Source of the DNA: Linnemannia schmuckeri
Lineage: Eukaryota; Mortierellomycota; Mortierellomycetes; Mortierellales; Mortierellaceae
NCBI GenBank assembly: GCA_029449235.1
Contig: JANATG010000012.1
Coordinates: forward strand, 1,302,001-1,366,000
DNA length: 64,000 bases
Direction of reading: 5' to 3'
Part shown: positions 34,646 to 49,600 of the stretch, piece after piece
Layout: each line of letters starts with the position of its first letter
Numbering within the stretch: position 1 is the stretch's first letter
Position numbers and translations under genes: made by a program
Notes under the pieces: model-generated
Databases searched by the model: none
The model's input: only the letters and a program-made list of their open reading frames with translations
Told to the model about the DNA's origin: nothing

Positions 34646-37600
34646 ATGGCTGGTCAGGCAACCGTCATATCGGATGTTGCATCGCCGCTACGACCACGCA
34701 AGACCACCAGCCCTTTTATCGCCCGCACATCCCTCATCTTTGAGAAGGCTGCAGGCCTCTCCTCTCAAGACTCAGACCTGTTTTCTCACGGCGACAGTCC
34801 CATCCTGAGCAATTATCGAACAGCACCCAGCAGCCGACGTGGTAGCTTCATTTTCAGCAACGCGGCCCTCAACAACTTCAACAATATCGCCTTTAACAAT
34901 GCCAGCGACAGCTTCAACAATACAAACCCAATTCGAAACAGCTCCTCTATGGCCGATTTGTCCAAACTTGCAAACAGGAGTAGTCTCTATGAGGAAGGGA
35001 AGGTGCGCAAACTGGTCACCTCGTTCTCTAATCCGGCACTTCATCTAAACAACAACCACAATATCAGTAATAATAATATGCACCAGTCAGGACTGAAGCC
35101 TGTTCGTCCGCAGAGTGTCACTATCGAGCACCCCTCCGCTGGATTGGCCGCGTCCCGTCAACATCTGAACGTACTCAAATCGGCAGTTGTTGCAGTAGAT
35201 CCACTAGCACCATCACTACAACAAGAGGAGGAGGAGGGAGTAGAAGGAGAGGAGGTGGTGGAAGAGGAGGTTGTTGAGGAAGTGGAAGACTACAAGGCGA
35301 ATGTGGAGGATCCCAAGGTGCATGTTGAGGTCCCTAAAATTGCTCAGGGATCTATATCGTCGCTCACCAACCTCCCGATCGGCCCGATTGCGCGCATGAA
35401 CTGTCGAGAGCAGATTATCACAGACGAAGACGGCAACTTCCAGTCCAATCATCCCCTGAGGGTTCCGTTCAAGGAACGGGTCCGGTCGCACATTAAGGAC
35501 TCTGGCGACGGCGCACCCTGTCTGGAGTTGAACCCCTTCTCGCCTTACTCACCTGGAATCCTCAATCTGGAGTCCATTGTCGCCTTCAGCCACCAGACCG
35601 AGAATCACAAGTTTGTTGATCTGAATGACTTTATTGAGACAGTCGATTTTGGAGACAAGGGAACATTCGACTATATTGAACAAGCGATTGGATCCGCTCA
35701 GGTGCAAGTTGAGGAAAGTATAACTCTAGAGTCGACCCTGCCCGACATGGTTGAGGAGCTCAAGAAGGAGGAGAAGATAGTGGTGGAGGAAGAGAAAGAG
35801 CAGATACAACTCGATACTCACGAAGGACATGTCTTGATGGTTCATTTGGAGGAGACATTGGCAAAAGTAGCGCCAGTTGAATCAATAATCGAGAGTGATG
35901 CTACGAGCGTTGCCGACACGTTCGAGGTCCAGCCTCAGCCGGCGCAGGAGGTAGTCCAAGAATCCTCTCAAGTACACCAGGCGATGCCTGTCGACATTGC
36001 CTCCCCTGTCGCTTCACTCAAAGAAGCGGACGTCTATGAGGTACTTCTTGTCTCTGCCTCCGCTTCGACTGACACCTTTGAGTTCAAGGATGTCTCTCCA
36101 GTTCCTCAGAGCCACCAGTCGTCCGGTCAGCTAAACCAACGCCACGATGGATCGGTGGCGATGCACGGCTTCCCCCATGAGCCTCTCTACGGATCCCAGC
36201 TCTTGGAGAAGAGTCAACAGCAGCACAGCAGCTATCCAAAGCTGAATGAGTCCAGCTTACTTCATCTGACAACATCGAGTTACTCAAACCACAGCGGACT
36301 CTCGTCGATGCTCGCCTCCTCTTCGAGCTCTGGATCGACTGCTTCTTCACCAACTCGTCTCCAGACCCCACAAACATGCAATGGATCGATGTTTGAGCGA
36401 AACACCGTCATGTCCGAGGACGACGTCTCGATGCCCTCAGCCTCCGTTCAGGCAAGCGGCCACGACCACGACCGTTCCTTCATCCAGTCCTCCTCTGCGA
36501 GGACCGACGCAGCCGCAGGAAGAGCAGCAGCTTCATCCTCCATAGCAGCCCCCTCGGCAATATCGAGCAGCAACAAGCCCGCCAAGATTGTGACCCGTCG
36601 AAGAGGTCTTTCAATGGCGCTTGGTCGTACGTTCTCGATGATGCTCGATATCCCCTCTGCAGCAACGACAGTCGGGTTTGAGGACGGGTCGCACGAGCTC
36701 ATCGTCTCGTCTAAGGTTTCCCGTACAGGCAAGCTGTTTGCGCAAAAGATCAAAACGATTGCCAACTTTGAATACAATACCTCTAAGAAGCTGGGCAAGG
36801 GCAACTTTGGTGTCGTCTACCAAGGCAAATCGATCCAAGGAGATGAGGAGGTCGCGATCAAGAAGATTTCGAGGAAACTCCCCGGTGAGATCGAGAAGCT
36901 GGGCTTGGTCCAGCGCGAGATAAAAGTCTGCCGTCTCTTCCGCAACAAGGTATTGCTATTCTTGTTATTCTTTGAGTCTCCCTCGGGGTTTTTTTCTTGT
37001 GAATTGACGCCGATCCTTCTTTTATTTTTCTTGTTGTTTTGTTACATTAACAACTAGACGGGAATCGTACCACTGTTAGATATTATTACGACAAACAAGC
37101 ACCACTACCTGGTCTTCGAAAAGGCCGAGGGCGACCTGGCAGAGATGATCAAGGCTCGGTGCAAAAATGCAACAAGCATCGAGAGGATCAACCGAGACCC
37201 ATACCAACAACCCATGTCCCCCACTTGCTCCCTAGGCGCAGTCTTCAACATCCATGAGATCCGATCCATCATGCGCACGGTCGTCCTGGGGGCCCAATCC
37301 CTCCACCATGATGGGTTCAGCCACAAGGACATCAAACCCGCCAACATTCTCTTCCGTGAAGGCCAAGGGCTCCTCTGCGATTTCGGTCTCTGCAGTCAAC
37401 GTGAAGAGTTGCCCGACAACCAGTTCTTTGGCACACAGGATTATGCCAGCCCCGAGGCCCGACGTGTCGGTGGTTCCAAGAAGTGCGATTATATCCAAGG
37501 GGATGTCTATAGTCTGGGCGCAGTCTTGTACGAACTCGCGACGGGGTCAGTTCTGTCAAAGGTGACCAGTCGGGGGATCAATTGGCAGAAGCTGACGTTG

Positions 37601-37876
37601 TTTGGAGGGAAATCGTTTAGCGAGTTGATCCAAGGAATGGTGGATGATCTTGAGAAGCGATGGACGATCGATCGGGTGGTGAACAGTCGGTTCTGGGAGG
37701 ATCCTCAGTCGGTTTCTGCCTCAGCCATGACCGCCGTCTCGGACTCGTTGCCATTCTCTCCACCCTCGGCGACGACCGCTGTCAAGTTGATGCGACAGGG
37801 GATTGTAAGTGGTAGAGATGAAATTGACGCGGTTGGGGTTGGAGCAGCGGGCGCAGTGGATTCGACTATACCGTAA
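34646..37876 (+). CDS. Large Ser/Thr protein kinase with long disordered N-terminus
   Basis: Two exons (34646-36949, 37058-37876) give 1040 residues. The first ~700 residues are low complexity: Asn-rich (about 75-140), Glu/Val-rich (about 192-225) and Ser-rich (about 545-660). The kinase domain occupies about 710 to the C-terminus. The glycine loop is LGKGNFGVVYQG, with the Lys in VAIKK. The catalytic loop is HKDIKPANILF (His857-Lys858-Asp859) and the DFG motif begins at Asp876. The activation segment is FGTQDYASPEA, so the usual APE appears as SPE. The catalytic loop has HKD instead of HRD, hence a non-RD kinase. I cannot assign a family. Activity is likely because Lys, both Asp and the loop Asn are all present. 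Confidence 0.85.
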
Positions 37877-39038
37877 TATTTTTATCCAGCTGGAGAATGG
37901 AAACCCTTCTGTACAAAGAGAGATATCAGAGAGAGAGGATAAAAAGGAGAGACTACGGACGATCAGGATTTTCACTTCAATGAACACATACGCCACACGC
38001 CTTTTGTTTTCTATAACTGTCACACTTTTTTTCTTTTTTTTTTGCACACCATTGTGTTTGCAAAAGCAATGTCGAAGACACGATACTAAAATAAAAATAC
38101 CAACTAATGCCCCCGTCATGATTACAATACAAACAAATGGAACAGGGACCAACGTTTTTTTAGTATTGTTTGCACTTTTTCAGGGCTTGGTCACAGATGG
38201 CCAATTGCTTCCCCTACTCGCTCGTTTTTTTTTTTTTTTTTGTACCTGAAGGGTATAAATATTTTTGATTTTGAGCGTGAAGTCGCATTCATATGAGGAA
38301 AGAACTATATTAGGGAAGAAGAGCCCCCGGGCATGAGCAACCAGGCGAGAAATGGGTATGGGATGGAGCTGGAAAATAAGAGTTGAAAGATAAATTCATG
38401 AAGAGCCAAAACGTAATCTTGTTAATCAGGCACCAGTGCCGAAGGTCTACCTTCTATTGCTCTGGATAATGAACTTAAATAAAAAAAAATCGAATCATGA
38501 CATCACTTGAAAATCACACGTCGTTGAAATGGAGATGACCTGCACCGGCCGAGCACGGCAAGTCAAAACAAAACAAAGAGCAAGGACGGAAAGGGCCAAG
38601 CAACAAGCGAGCATAAAGCAAGGCACACGGATGAATGTGGATGTGTATTCGAGTTGTTAATTATCGATCGCAGCGGGAGTGGACACTCTGACCATTTGCA
38701 ACAAAAGGTATGGCGTAAGGAAGGGGACGGGGAGGAAGAGAAGAGATGACTGCATTGGCAATTGTCAGGTAGAGAAATGTGAACAAAAGTCAACGCAACG
38801 CCCTTTCTCTCTCGTTTATATTTCGCGCTCTTTTTTTTTTTTTTTTTTTTTTTGGTGGTTTCTTTTTCTTTTCCTTTTCTGCACATATCTCCTCGCCGCT
38901 TTTTCTTTTCTCACCTCTTTTTTTCTTCTCCTTTCCACTTCTTCCCCACACACTACTCAAACCTTTTCTTCCTTTTCTTACCTCCCCTTACTTGTCCTCA
39001 CTCAGTCTACTCCTGCGTCAGGATCCACATCCTTCATC
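37877..39038. other. Spacer upstream of HOG1 gene
   Basis: About 1.16 kb. It holds T-runs at 38226-38241 and 38831-38851 and a pyrimidine-rich stretch of ~190 bp just before the MAPK start (38820-39010). No gene recognised. Confidence 0.5.
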
Positions 39039-41914
<2,876 letters not shown>

Positions 41915-42372
41915 ACGATGAAAACTTCGTTGGCATAGACGTTTGTTTGCCCGCCGTGCACCCTTTGACGAGACGAGAGAAGCATAGATAGATGTTCTCC
42001 ATTTTTTTTTTTTACGCTCTCTCTCTGTCTGCTCTTCCCCTTTCTTCGTCTTAAACCCTCGCACTTTTTTCTATCACGTTTGGTTCACGCTCTCATCCTT
42101 TCACTCTTTTCAATGTTATTTTGTATTAAAAAAAAAAAAAAAAAAAAAAACATAAGAAATATGCAATTGACTCTTTGACGGAGAGGGATAGGAAACAGAA
42201 AAGAGACACTAAGCGAGAATTTGGTGGCAAATGCATTTGTTTTCATCGACCTAAAAGAAAAAAATGCGAAACTGCTCCAGACGCCATTAGATTGCATGTC
42301 TATCGTTTTTTTTTTTTTTTTTTGAGGGGGTTCCATGAGTTGGTTACTGTGGAGAGTGAAGTTTTTTTATGT
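41915..42372. other. Convergent 3' spacer HOG1 / AT-hook gene
   Basis: About 460 bp with a T-run near 42003-42013, an A-run at 42127-42150 and a T-run near 42306-42323. Nothing coding recognised. Confidence 0.5.
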
Positions 42373-43363
42373 TCAACGCTGCCAACGACGATGGTTCTTG
42401 GTATCCTTGGGTCTGCCTGGTCCTCGTCGCTTGGGCATCACCGCTGGGACTTGGCCCAGGGCCAGAATAGGAGCCACATTAGTTTCAGTCGCGTTCATGT
42501 TGGATGATGTTGAGGCCAGGAACGGTTCACAAACTAGGGAGTCGGACTCGACGGCGCTGGCTCTAGCGCGGGTTGTAACAGTGAGGGTACTAACTAAGTT
42601 TGGGGTGGATTGGTCCTTGGATGATAAAAAGCCCTTGGGTCGACTGGGACCTCGCTTCTTCACAACAAGCGCATCAGATGATAGAGGAGGAGAAGGAAGA
42701 GAAGGAGGAAAAGGAGAGGATCGATTCTTGGAAGAGCCTTTGGGTCGACCGAGGCCACGTCTTACAACAACAGTATCAGGAGGAGCGCCAACAGATAGAG
42801 GAAGGGAATATCGCATGTTATTGAAAGAGCCTTTAGGTCGGTCAGGGGGTCTCTTCACCGCAACAATAACAGCAGGAGGATGAGGAGAAGGAGGCCGCTT
42901 CTTGGAGGATGAGAAAGAATCTTTGGGTCGATCAGGGCCACGCATCGCCACAACAGCCGAAGTAGGTGATAGAGGAGAACGAGGACGGGGTCGTTCCTTG
43001 GAGGAGCCTTTAGGTCGCCCGGGACCTCGCTTCACCGCAACATCAGTATCCAGTGGTGGCGACGGAAGAGTAGTAGCTGCCAGGGAGAGAGGTGAAGGAG
43101 GACGTACAATGATGAAGGGTCCTCGGACTTGTGTATCGATGTGTAGATTGCTCCCAGCTTTGTTTTCTCTGTTATTGCTATCGTTGGCGGCGCTGCTGTT
43201 GGCTGTGGAATTGGTAGCATTGGCTGTATCCAAGTAGAGATGATCGTCGTGGTGACGACGCTGATCAGCAGATGAAGACGAAGTGCGGGTAAGATGGCGA
43301 AGAGAGATGTATTCGTTGCTGGGGATTTCGTGCAGTCTTCTCCCTGTTGCCAAGGCGGAGTAG
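42373..43363 (-). CDS. Protein with six AT-hooks (HMGA-like DNA-binding protein)
   Basis: A single open frame of about 330 codons encodes six AT-hook cores spaced 27-48 residues apart: KRGPGRPKG, MRGPDRPKD, KRPPDRPKG, RRGLGRPKG, KRGPSRPKG and KRRGPGRPKD. Pro/Ser-rich linkers separate them. AT-hooks bind the minor groove of A/T-rich DNA. Hooks 2 and 3 have Asp in place of the central Gly and hook 5 has Ser, so they may bind weakly or not at all. No ATG precedes the first hook in this frame. The frame opens after a plausible acceptor (ggcag at 43364-43368), so a short 5' exon is missing from my model. No other domain is recognised, and the role in chromatin is inferred. Confidence 0.75.
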
Positions 43364-43369
43364 ATCTGC

Positions 43370-44005
43370 CGTCACTATTGTTCAGATGGTTGTTGTAGAA
43401 GTCACCGTTGTCGCTGTTGCTGTAGTAGTCATTGTGATTGTCGCCAAAGAGGAATGCAATAAGGTTGAGGACTCGGATCTGGCGACAATGCAAAGAATTC
43501 TCCTCTCGTCTCCTTCTTTCACCCTTGCGAGATATCTAATCTCGAACGCGTCTGGGTCTTCTGAGAGTTACTGTCGATAGTCGTAGTGATCCATGATCTT
43601 TTTTTTTTGTAGTGTGTAGAGAGCAGGTATTTTGTATGCTCGACGAAAAGGAAGAAAAAAGAAAGCAAGTCGTGTGTGGAAAACGTATTGATGATCGCCC
43701 TTATTGTACAAAAATGAGAAAAGGAAGAAACTCCACAAGCCAAGCCTGGTCAAATAAAAAAGTCAACTTCATAACCAGTAAAAAAAAGGGTGCGATCACT
43801 ATTATCGGAACCGTTCTAATGGTTCCTCGACTTTTTTTTATCGAAAGATATCAAAATAGCAATACTACAAGCTAAAATATGCGTGAATCCCCTCCTCCAA
43901 TGTGTGTGTGTGTGTGTGTCCTGACTGAGTGTTGGTAATTGCGAGAACAGCTTTCTCACAAAACAAACCCTTGATCCTGATGAAAGAAAAAAAAAAGCGT
44001 CGGCT
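43370..44005. other. Spacer between AT-hook and p24 genes
   Basis: About 640 bp. It probably contains the 5' exon and promoter of the AT-hook gene, and at 43905-43918 a short TG repeat. No other gene seen. Confidence 0.45.
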
Positions 44006-45459
44006 TTAGATCATCTTTCTGGCCTCGAAGAAGCCACGGAGATGGCGCATCTGCCAGGCGCAGGTGATGGCCAAGACGACCAACTGAACAATGGTCCATG
44101 TCACGGTGTGTCCGTTAGTCGCCTCACTCTTGTCACGGAACTCTCTCTCGTGATCCTATTGATATTTGAATTTTAACGGTGTAAACTTAGTTAGCGAACC
44201 GCTCAATCATATAGGAATAAAACAAGCTCAACGTTCAGTACATCACTGTAGTTATTCTGAGGTGCTTACACGAAGGTAGGACTGCTCGCGTCTGATATCG
44301 CCGACCTTGTGGTTCAAATCACGGACACGCTGGGCCAATTCTAATCAACGAAGAAAGTGAGTTCGCGCAACAGGAACGACGATTGTTAACTCACTGTTTC
44401 CCGCCATGGTGCTGAATAAACACAAAACAATTATGTTATGTATTTGTCCTTGCTAGGATCAAATTGAAAAGTTCCTTACCACTCAAGGTACCGTCAGAAG
44501 CCTCAGTGGCATCATCCATAATGTCGCGAATCGCCAAGTCCAAGTTGAGTCTCTGTTTTCGATTAACGGCATAGATAAGGGTTTATGGTTAGGAAGAGGT
44601 TACGTGAAAGAAACATAGCTCAGTGAGGTAAGGAGGAAGAACGCGTAAGATAACACACATCTGATCCGAGAAAACAATAACAAGAAACATCAAACATACG
44701 ATCTTGGTGGAGCTGAACCATCCGGCGGTAGAGGTGAAGAGGCAGATCGCGTGCTGACCAGACTCGGCAGAGGTGAACTTGAACTGACCCTTAGGGCTCA
44801 ACTTTTGGCTGTAGATCCTGTTACCCGATGGCAATTCCTATCAATGGTTTGTGGGGGTGAGAGGATGGTCCTTTAAGGTTAGAAAATAGGGCTGTAGGGA
44901 AACAAAAAAAAAAGCAAGCAAACGCCTATATATGCTGTAAAAACAAGAAATAGATGAAAAATAAAAGGACACTCACATCGACGATGACTTCGATTCCAAC
45001 CTCCTTGTTGAGAATAAACTTGTTGTGCTCCTCGCTCCATTCCTCGGCGGTATATTCGCCTAATCAATAGTAAGACAGATGTGCGTGTCAATAACCACAC
45101 ATCATGTGGGTGTGAATGCGACCCTGCCAGGGTACATCATCTTGCCAACGCGTGCCCATTCCAAAACCGATCCTGTGTATGTTGCTGGCGTCCTGCTGGT
45201 TTCCCTTGCTTTGCTTCCATCTCTTTGCTATTGCGATCGCTGCCTTGTTAATTGTTGTGGCTCTATTGCCTCTTGAAAAGGGTAGGCGTGAGCTGAGCTG
45301 AGTGGTCGGTTTACCTGTGACCATGGTCTCCTTGGGGAGCTCCTCGGTGAAGCACTTTTGCTCGGAACCCTCGAGGTAGAAGTAGAGTCCAAATACGGAA
45401 GGGAGGATGCTGAGGAGCACCAGCAGGCAGATGCTCCAGCGAGTGACGTTGATGGCCAT
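44006..45459 (-). CDS. p24-family cargo receptor (emp24/gp25L, alpha/TMED9-Erp1 type)
   Basis: Type I membrane protein of COPII/COPI vesicles in ER-Golgi cargo sorting. Six exons (45459-45315, 45059-44977, 44837-44700, 44552-44480, 44340-44270, 44155-44006) give 219 residues, the family length. There is a signal peptide (ICLLVLLSILPSVFG). The GOLD domain has two cysteines (KCFTEELP and HAICLFTS). A coiled-coil stem follows (ELAQRVRDLNHKVGDIRREQ), then one transmembrane helix (WTIVQLVVLAITCAWQMRHL) and the cytosolic tail FFEARKMI. The tail holds the paired Phe used for COPII binding and a basic COPI-type motif, closest to the alpha subfamily (TMED9, yeast Erp1/5/6). Confidence 0.95.
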
Positions 45460-46427
45460 GGCTGGGTTATGTGTGATTGGTTTGTAGGCTAAGTTGAAGT
45501 GAGTGAGTGAGTGAGTGATGAAAATGAGAGTGGATGTGAAATAAGAGCGTGTGGGCTGAAGAGGGGACCTTCCTTCTGAAACGAAAGCCTCCCAGTCCCA
45601 CGAACGATCAACCACGTCACACACGCTTTGTGGCCAAAATTTATGCTGAACGACAGACAACGGACCTGAGCGAGCGAACCAACTAATACCCACTCGATTC
45701 CTAGGTAGGCGGACAAACAGGCCAAATGGACTTGGCTGCTCCTCTTAGCCTATTCCTTCAGTCACCTACCACGGATAACTAGAAGGATCAATGCTTATTA
45801 TCTCTAGGTTCTTTTGATCCTCAATCCTATCAAAAAGGCACATTTTACTAGTGGCAAGGGCGCCAGAATCTCATAATCACGCTGATCACGGTACATCGAT
45901 AAATGAAACGAACTGATCAGCACGCTGGTATCTGCCCTATTGATGAACATTATTAAACTATAGCAGGTCATCCTTCGATCCAATCTACTCTCGCTTCACC
46001 CAGAAGGACTCAATCATGTCCTTGTTCAGACATGTTTGGTGGCGCCTGTTCCCCCTGGCGTAGGATGTGCGACCGTAACTGTTGCCGGTGACATCACCGA
46101 CCCCTGCAACTTTCGCACATTCAACACCGTGTTGAGTTAAGTTCGGTTTGGTTCCACATGAATTTCATTTTTTGTCGCCACCCACTGACTCTTTTTCTTT
46201 CACTTCTTCTTGTGGTCGGCTCACACTTGTTCTCTACTTTTTTCCTTCTTACTTTTTGACCGAACAGTTCACATCTTTCTTTCTTCTTCTCTCTCACACC
46301 CAACACCCACCCTTATTCCACCCTTCTTTCACCCACAACGTTCTTCTGCCTTCCAACCACCCTTTCACTCCTCCTCATTCTCCTCTCTCTTCAACAACCA
46401 ACCAACCAACGACACAACCATAAAGAA
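45460..46427. other. Divergent spacer p24 / hydrolase-phosphatase fusion
   Basis: About 970 bp. The last ~240 bp before the right-hand start is pyrimidine-rich. The interval 45770-46140 has balanced base composition, no long frame and internal inverted repeats (for example cggtgacatcaccg at about 46085-46100). It was compared by memory with U-snRNAs, 5S, SRP and RNase P RNAs without a match. Confidence 0.4.
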
Positions 46428-48736
46428 ATGGTGTCGCAGGCTGTGTCAAGGTGGACCCAACCCACCGCAGTGCTCTCAACAGTCCTTGCTCTCTACCTCG
46501 GCTACAAAGCACTTCGGCTCCTCGATAACCAACGCAGGCAAAGGGCTATCGAACCTTCCCCCACAAGCCCCGTCCTCGTCAACCACTTTCAATTCGTCAA
46601 AGTCAATGAAAAGCAACTGCGAATTGTTCACATCCCTCATGCACTCGGTTCAAAAGTACCTCTCCTCGTCTTTATTCATGGAGTCGGCGGACAGGTAAAC
46701 ATTCAAGAGCAGGGACAGAAGAACAATGCAAATCGACTCGACTTTTTTTTTTGCTCAGTGTTTGCCGTACAACTTCAAAAGTATTATTTTATGTGTTAGT
46801 CAAGTCGTTGATTCGTATCTTAACACATACTCCCTCCTTCCCACTTGCTATAGCTGGAGCAATTCGAGAAACAGATCGAGTACTTTAGCCTTAGCACACA
46901 TATCCTGGCCATCGATCTGTGTGGATATGGTGCCAGCGATGTGCCAGAAAGGTATGCTTTCCCTCCTATGTTACATCAAACCAAAGCGTGCGGAAAAGTT
47001 AGACACTTTTTGTTTGCCCTGTCATACTTTTTTCTCACAATCGTTCCATTTCTCCTACACTTTTTTTTTTTACTTCTAGTTATGATAATTACACAACGGG
47101 CGCCTATGTAGAGGATGTGGTCACTTTACTCCAGCGCTACAAGAGCGAGGACACGGTCGTGATTTGCCATTCGTACGGATGTACCATTGGAACACATCTC
47201 TACTCTCGTCTGGCGGCCTCGGAGAGTTTGAACAACTCGATCAAGGCCATGGTTATGATTGGACCCAAAGCTGTGATTACCGAGCACGAGACAAAGGGAC
47301 GGGCTCAATTGGCAAAGACGCCGGATTGGGTCATAGATTTTGCACGCAAGCTGGATCGAATGGGCGGGATTCACTCTAAATCTGTCAACCGTCTTCTTCA
47401 TTCGAGCGCAAGTGACGACCTGAGGCGGAAGCAGTTGCGATGGAACAAGGCGTCAAGGACTTTTGTTTTGAGGCGTTTGATGGCAGGCGTACAATGGCCG
47501 TCTCCAGGTGACTTTCAAAGGATTCAGTGCCCGCTTTTGCTCATGTCCGGAGAAGACGTAAGCTATACAGACAACACATGGAATACAGGACGCCCTAAGA
47601 CAATTTAAGTGTATGAGGACTAATGGATGATATCCTTTTTTTTTCTTTTGTTTTGGTGGTATAGGACCGAGTATGCCCAGCAGTCAACGCGGAGCAGATT
47701 TATGCATGGTGCAGAGCGACCAATGACAGGATACAATCACCGTTAATCATCCCTAAAGCAGGACACCAGACCATGTTGGAGAAATGGGAGCACGTTACGC
47801 CTATTATTAGCTCGTTTTTGATCAAGGATTGTGGAATGACTACCATGGACCCAGCCTGGCAGATCACCAAAAAGTGTCAAAAGGAGAACAAGTGGAGTCT
47901 CAAGAACACAGAAAAGGTAGTATGATCTTTTTTCTTTATATTCCTGCTGCCCCATTCCACGTTGGCTACTATCATACGACTGACTTTATTTTTAATCGTT
48001 TTCTGATAGTGGATGAACACACCCATTATCTCGTCACCTCTCGGCAGAGGACCGGGAAAATTCAGGGCGATGAAAGTCCTTCGTCAGACTGACCCAGATC
48101 ACTCTCCCTCGGCATTTTTGGCCAAACATCCGGAAGTAGGCTTTATTGTTGACATGTCGAAGGATGAGCCTCCATATCGGACGACAGATTTTGAAGCTAC
48201 ATCGATTACATATACCAAACTCCCCACCGTCAGCAAAATCCCACCCTCCAAGGCGGACGTTGAACAGTTCATCGCTCACTGCAACGCCTGCTGGAAAGAA
48301 AAGCCAGGTGTCGATATTGCCGTCCACTGTCACTACGGGTATGCAATTAGGGTCATACTTCAGATGTCTTCGCGTTTCGTTTATGAGCGTGAGAATGTAC
48401 TTGAACTGACGCAGAACACCATCTTATTTGTCAATTTTAAATTCGATAGATTCAACAGGACTGGATTTATGCTATGCTCGTATTTGATCCAGGAACAAGG
48501 CTACTCTGTCGCAGAGGCATTGCATCACTTTGAACTCGCACGGCCACCTCGCGGCATCAGGTTTGTGAATGTCGTAATTTGATATCGCTCTCGTTCAAGT
48601 ACAATTTCTCTAGACTGGACGCGTCATGTTAACCTTTTACCATTGCTTTTTTTTTATGATGGGTGAAAATAGACACGATCACTTCAAGGGAGAACTCTAC
48701 CTTCGCTATGAGCCCCCCAAGCAACTCAAAGCATAA
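46428..48736 (+). CDS. Alpha/beta hydrolase fused to dual-specificity (tyrosine) phosphatase
   Basis: Seven exons (46428-46694, 46854-46951, 47080-47557, 47665-47916, 48010-48338, 48450-48560, 48673-48736) give 532 residues. The N-terminus has one hydrophobic helix (LSTVLALYLGYKALRLL). It is followed by an alpha/beta hydrolase with the oxyanion block LLVFIHGVGGQ, nucleophile Ser153 in CHSYGC, candidate acid Asp281/282, and His315 in KAGHQTM. From about 370 to the end lies a cysteine-based phosphatase: signature HCHYGFNRTGF with Cys472 and Arg478 (CX5R), preceded by GFIVDMSKDEPPY. The FNRTG form resembles PIR1/RNA-triphosphatase-like dual-specificity phosphatases. Substrates of both domains are unknown. 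The signature Cys and Arg are encoded in different exons, and the splice is needed to complete the active site. Confidence 0.9.
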
Positions 48737-49433
48737 AATTTTCAACTTGTAATAAAAGAACCCGTAATACATCGCTGTAATAGATTGTCCATGTGAGCTA
48801 TTGCTGGTGTTGAAGAGCTACAGGACTGAGAATCGGAGGTGCAAGTGAGCACGACTGATGAGACAACTGATCACGCACAGGCCATGATTAGTGAGTGATA
48901 AGTGATGGTGCCTGAATTGAAGATGACTTTGCCCATTGTGGCGCAGACTGATAAAATGAAGTTTTTCAGTAATCACGATGGAAAATTTTAATGTGTAAAA
49001 AAATCCCCTAGAACGAGGTCAACATCTATCACTTTTGCTAATACTTCATGCTCCACCACCTTCTTCGACCAATAAAAAAAAAAACTAAGTCTGCTTGGCA
49101 ACCCGTGTTGTTCGTTTTTATTTGACAGCCCGCTGGCACTTCTGTACTAAGTCCATGTAAGCCCGACGGACTCAATTTGGTAAAAAGTAAAGTAGATTGG
49201 AAGAGAAGTCCTGGATAAAGAGAGATAACAGAAAAGCTTCACGAAGTGGGAGGGAATAGCAAGAAAATGTCAAGCAATTAGCCTTCAAAAAATGGGAGCT
49301 GTTTTTATATGGATCTAACTTAACAAAACGCTAAGTAAACCGGATGAGAAGTTTCGTATAAAGAGAAGACCGGAGTCGTTTAACATGGATTGAGTACAGG
49401 AAGCCAGCGGGTTATCAAGTAGATTAATCCAAA
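48737..49433. other. Spacer left of the transposon with a degenerate terminal-repeat relic
   Basis: About 700 bp without a gene. At about 49095-49136 it contains a degraded copy of the transposon end (ttggcaacccgtgttgttcg, then atttgacagcccgctggc). It lies in the same orientation as the intact left end and outside the element. Confidence 0.5.
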
Positions 49434-49435
49434 AA
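49424..49435. other. Left copy of the target-site duplication
   Basis: ttaatccaaaaa, repeated at 56974-56985. The exact border is ambiguous by 2-4 bp because it overlaps the terminal repeat. Confidence 0.85.
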
Positions 49436-49466
49436 GGGTTAATCTATTCGACAACCCGGGTTGCTC
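49434..49466 (+). repeat. MULE left terminal inverted repeat
   Basis: 33 bp, perfect reverse complement of 56943-56975. Inside it, related subterminal motifs continue (ttgacaacccgg at about 49473-49486 and ttggcaaccc near 49508-49518), possible transposase binding sites. Confidence 0.95.
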
Positions 49467-49600
49467 GCCTTAATTGACAACCCGGCAGTCACATTTTGCA
49501 AAATAATTTGGCAACCCAGTTGCCAAATTACACCCTTGATGCGCCTGAACCATGCACCTGTACCACTGACTCCCGATACACCTGCCATACCTCTGCACCC

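Noticed and set aside
44391..44408. Possible microexon (caccatggcgggaaaca) in the p24 gene
   Set aside because: Including it breaks the frame. Skipping it joins TLS to ELAQRV, which matches p24 proteins and gives a 660-nt in-frame total.
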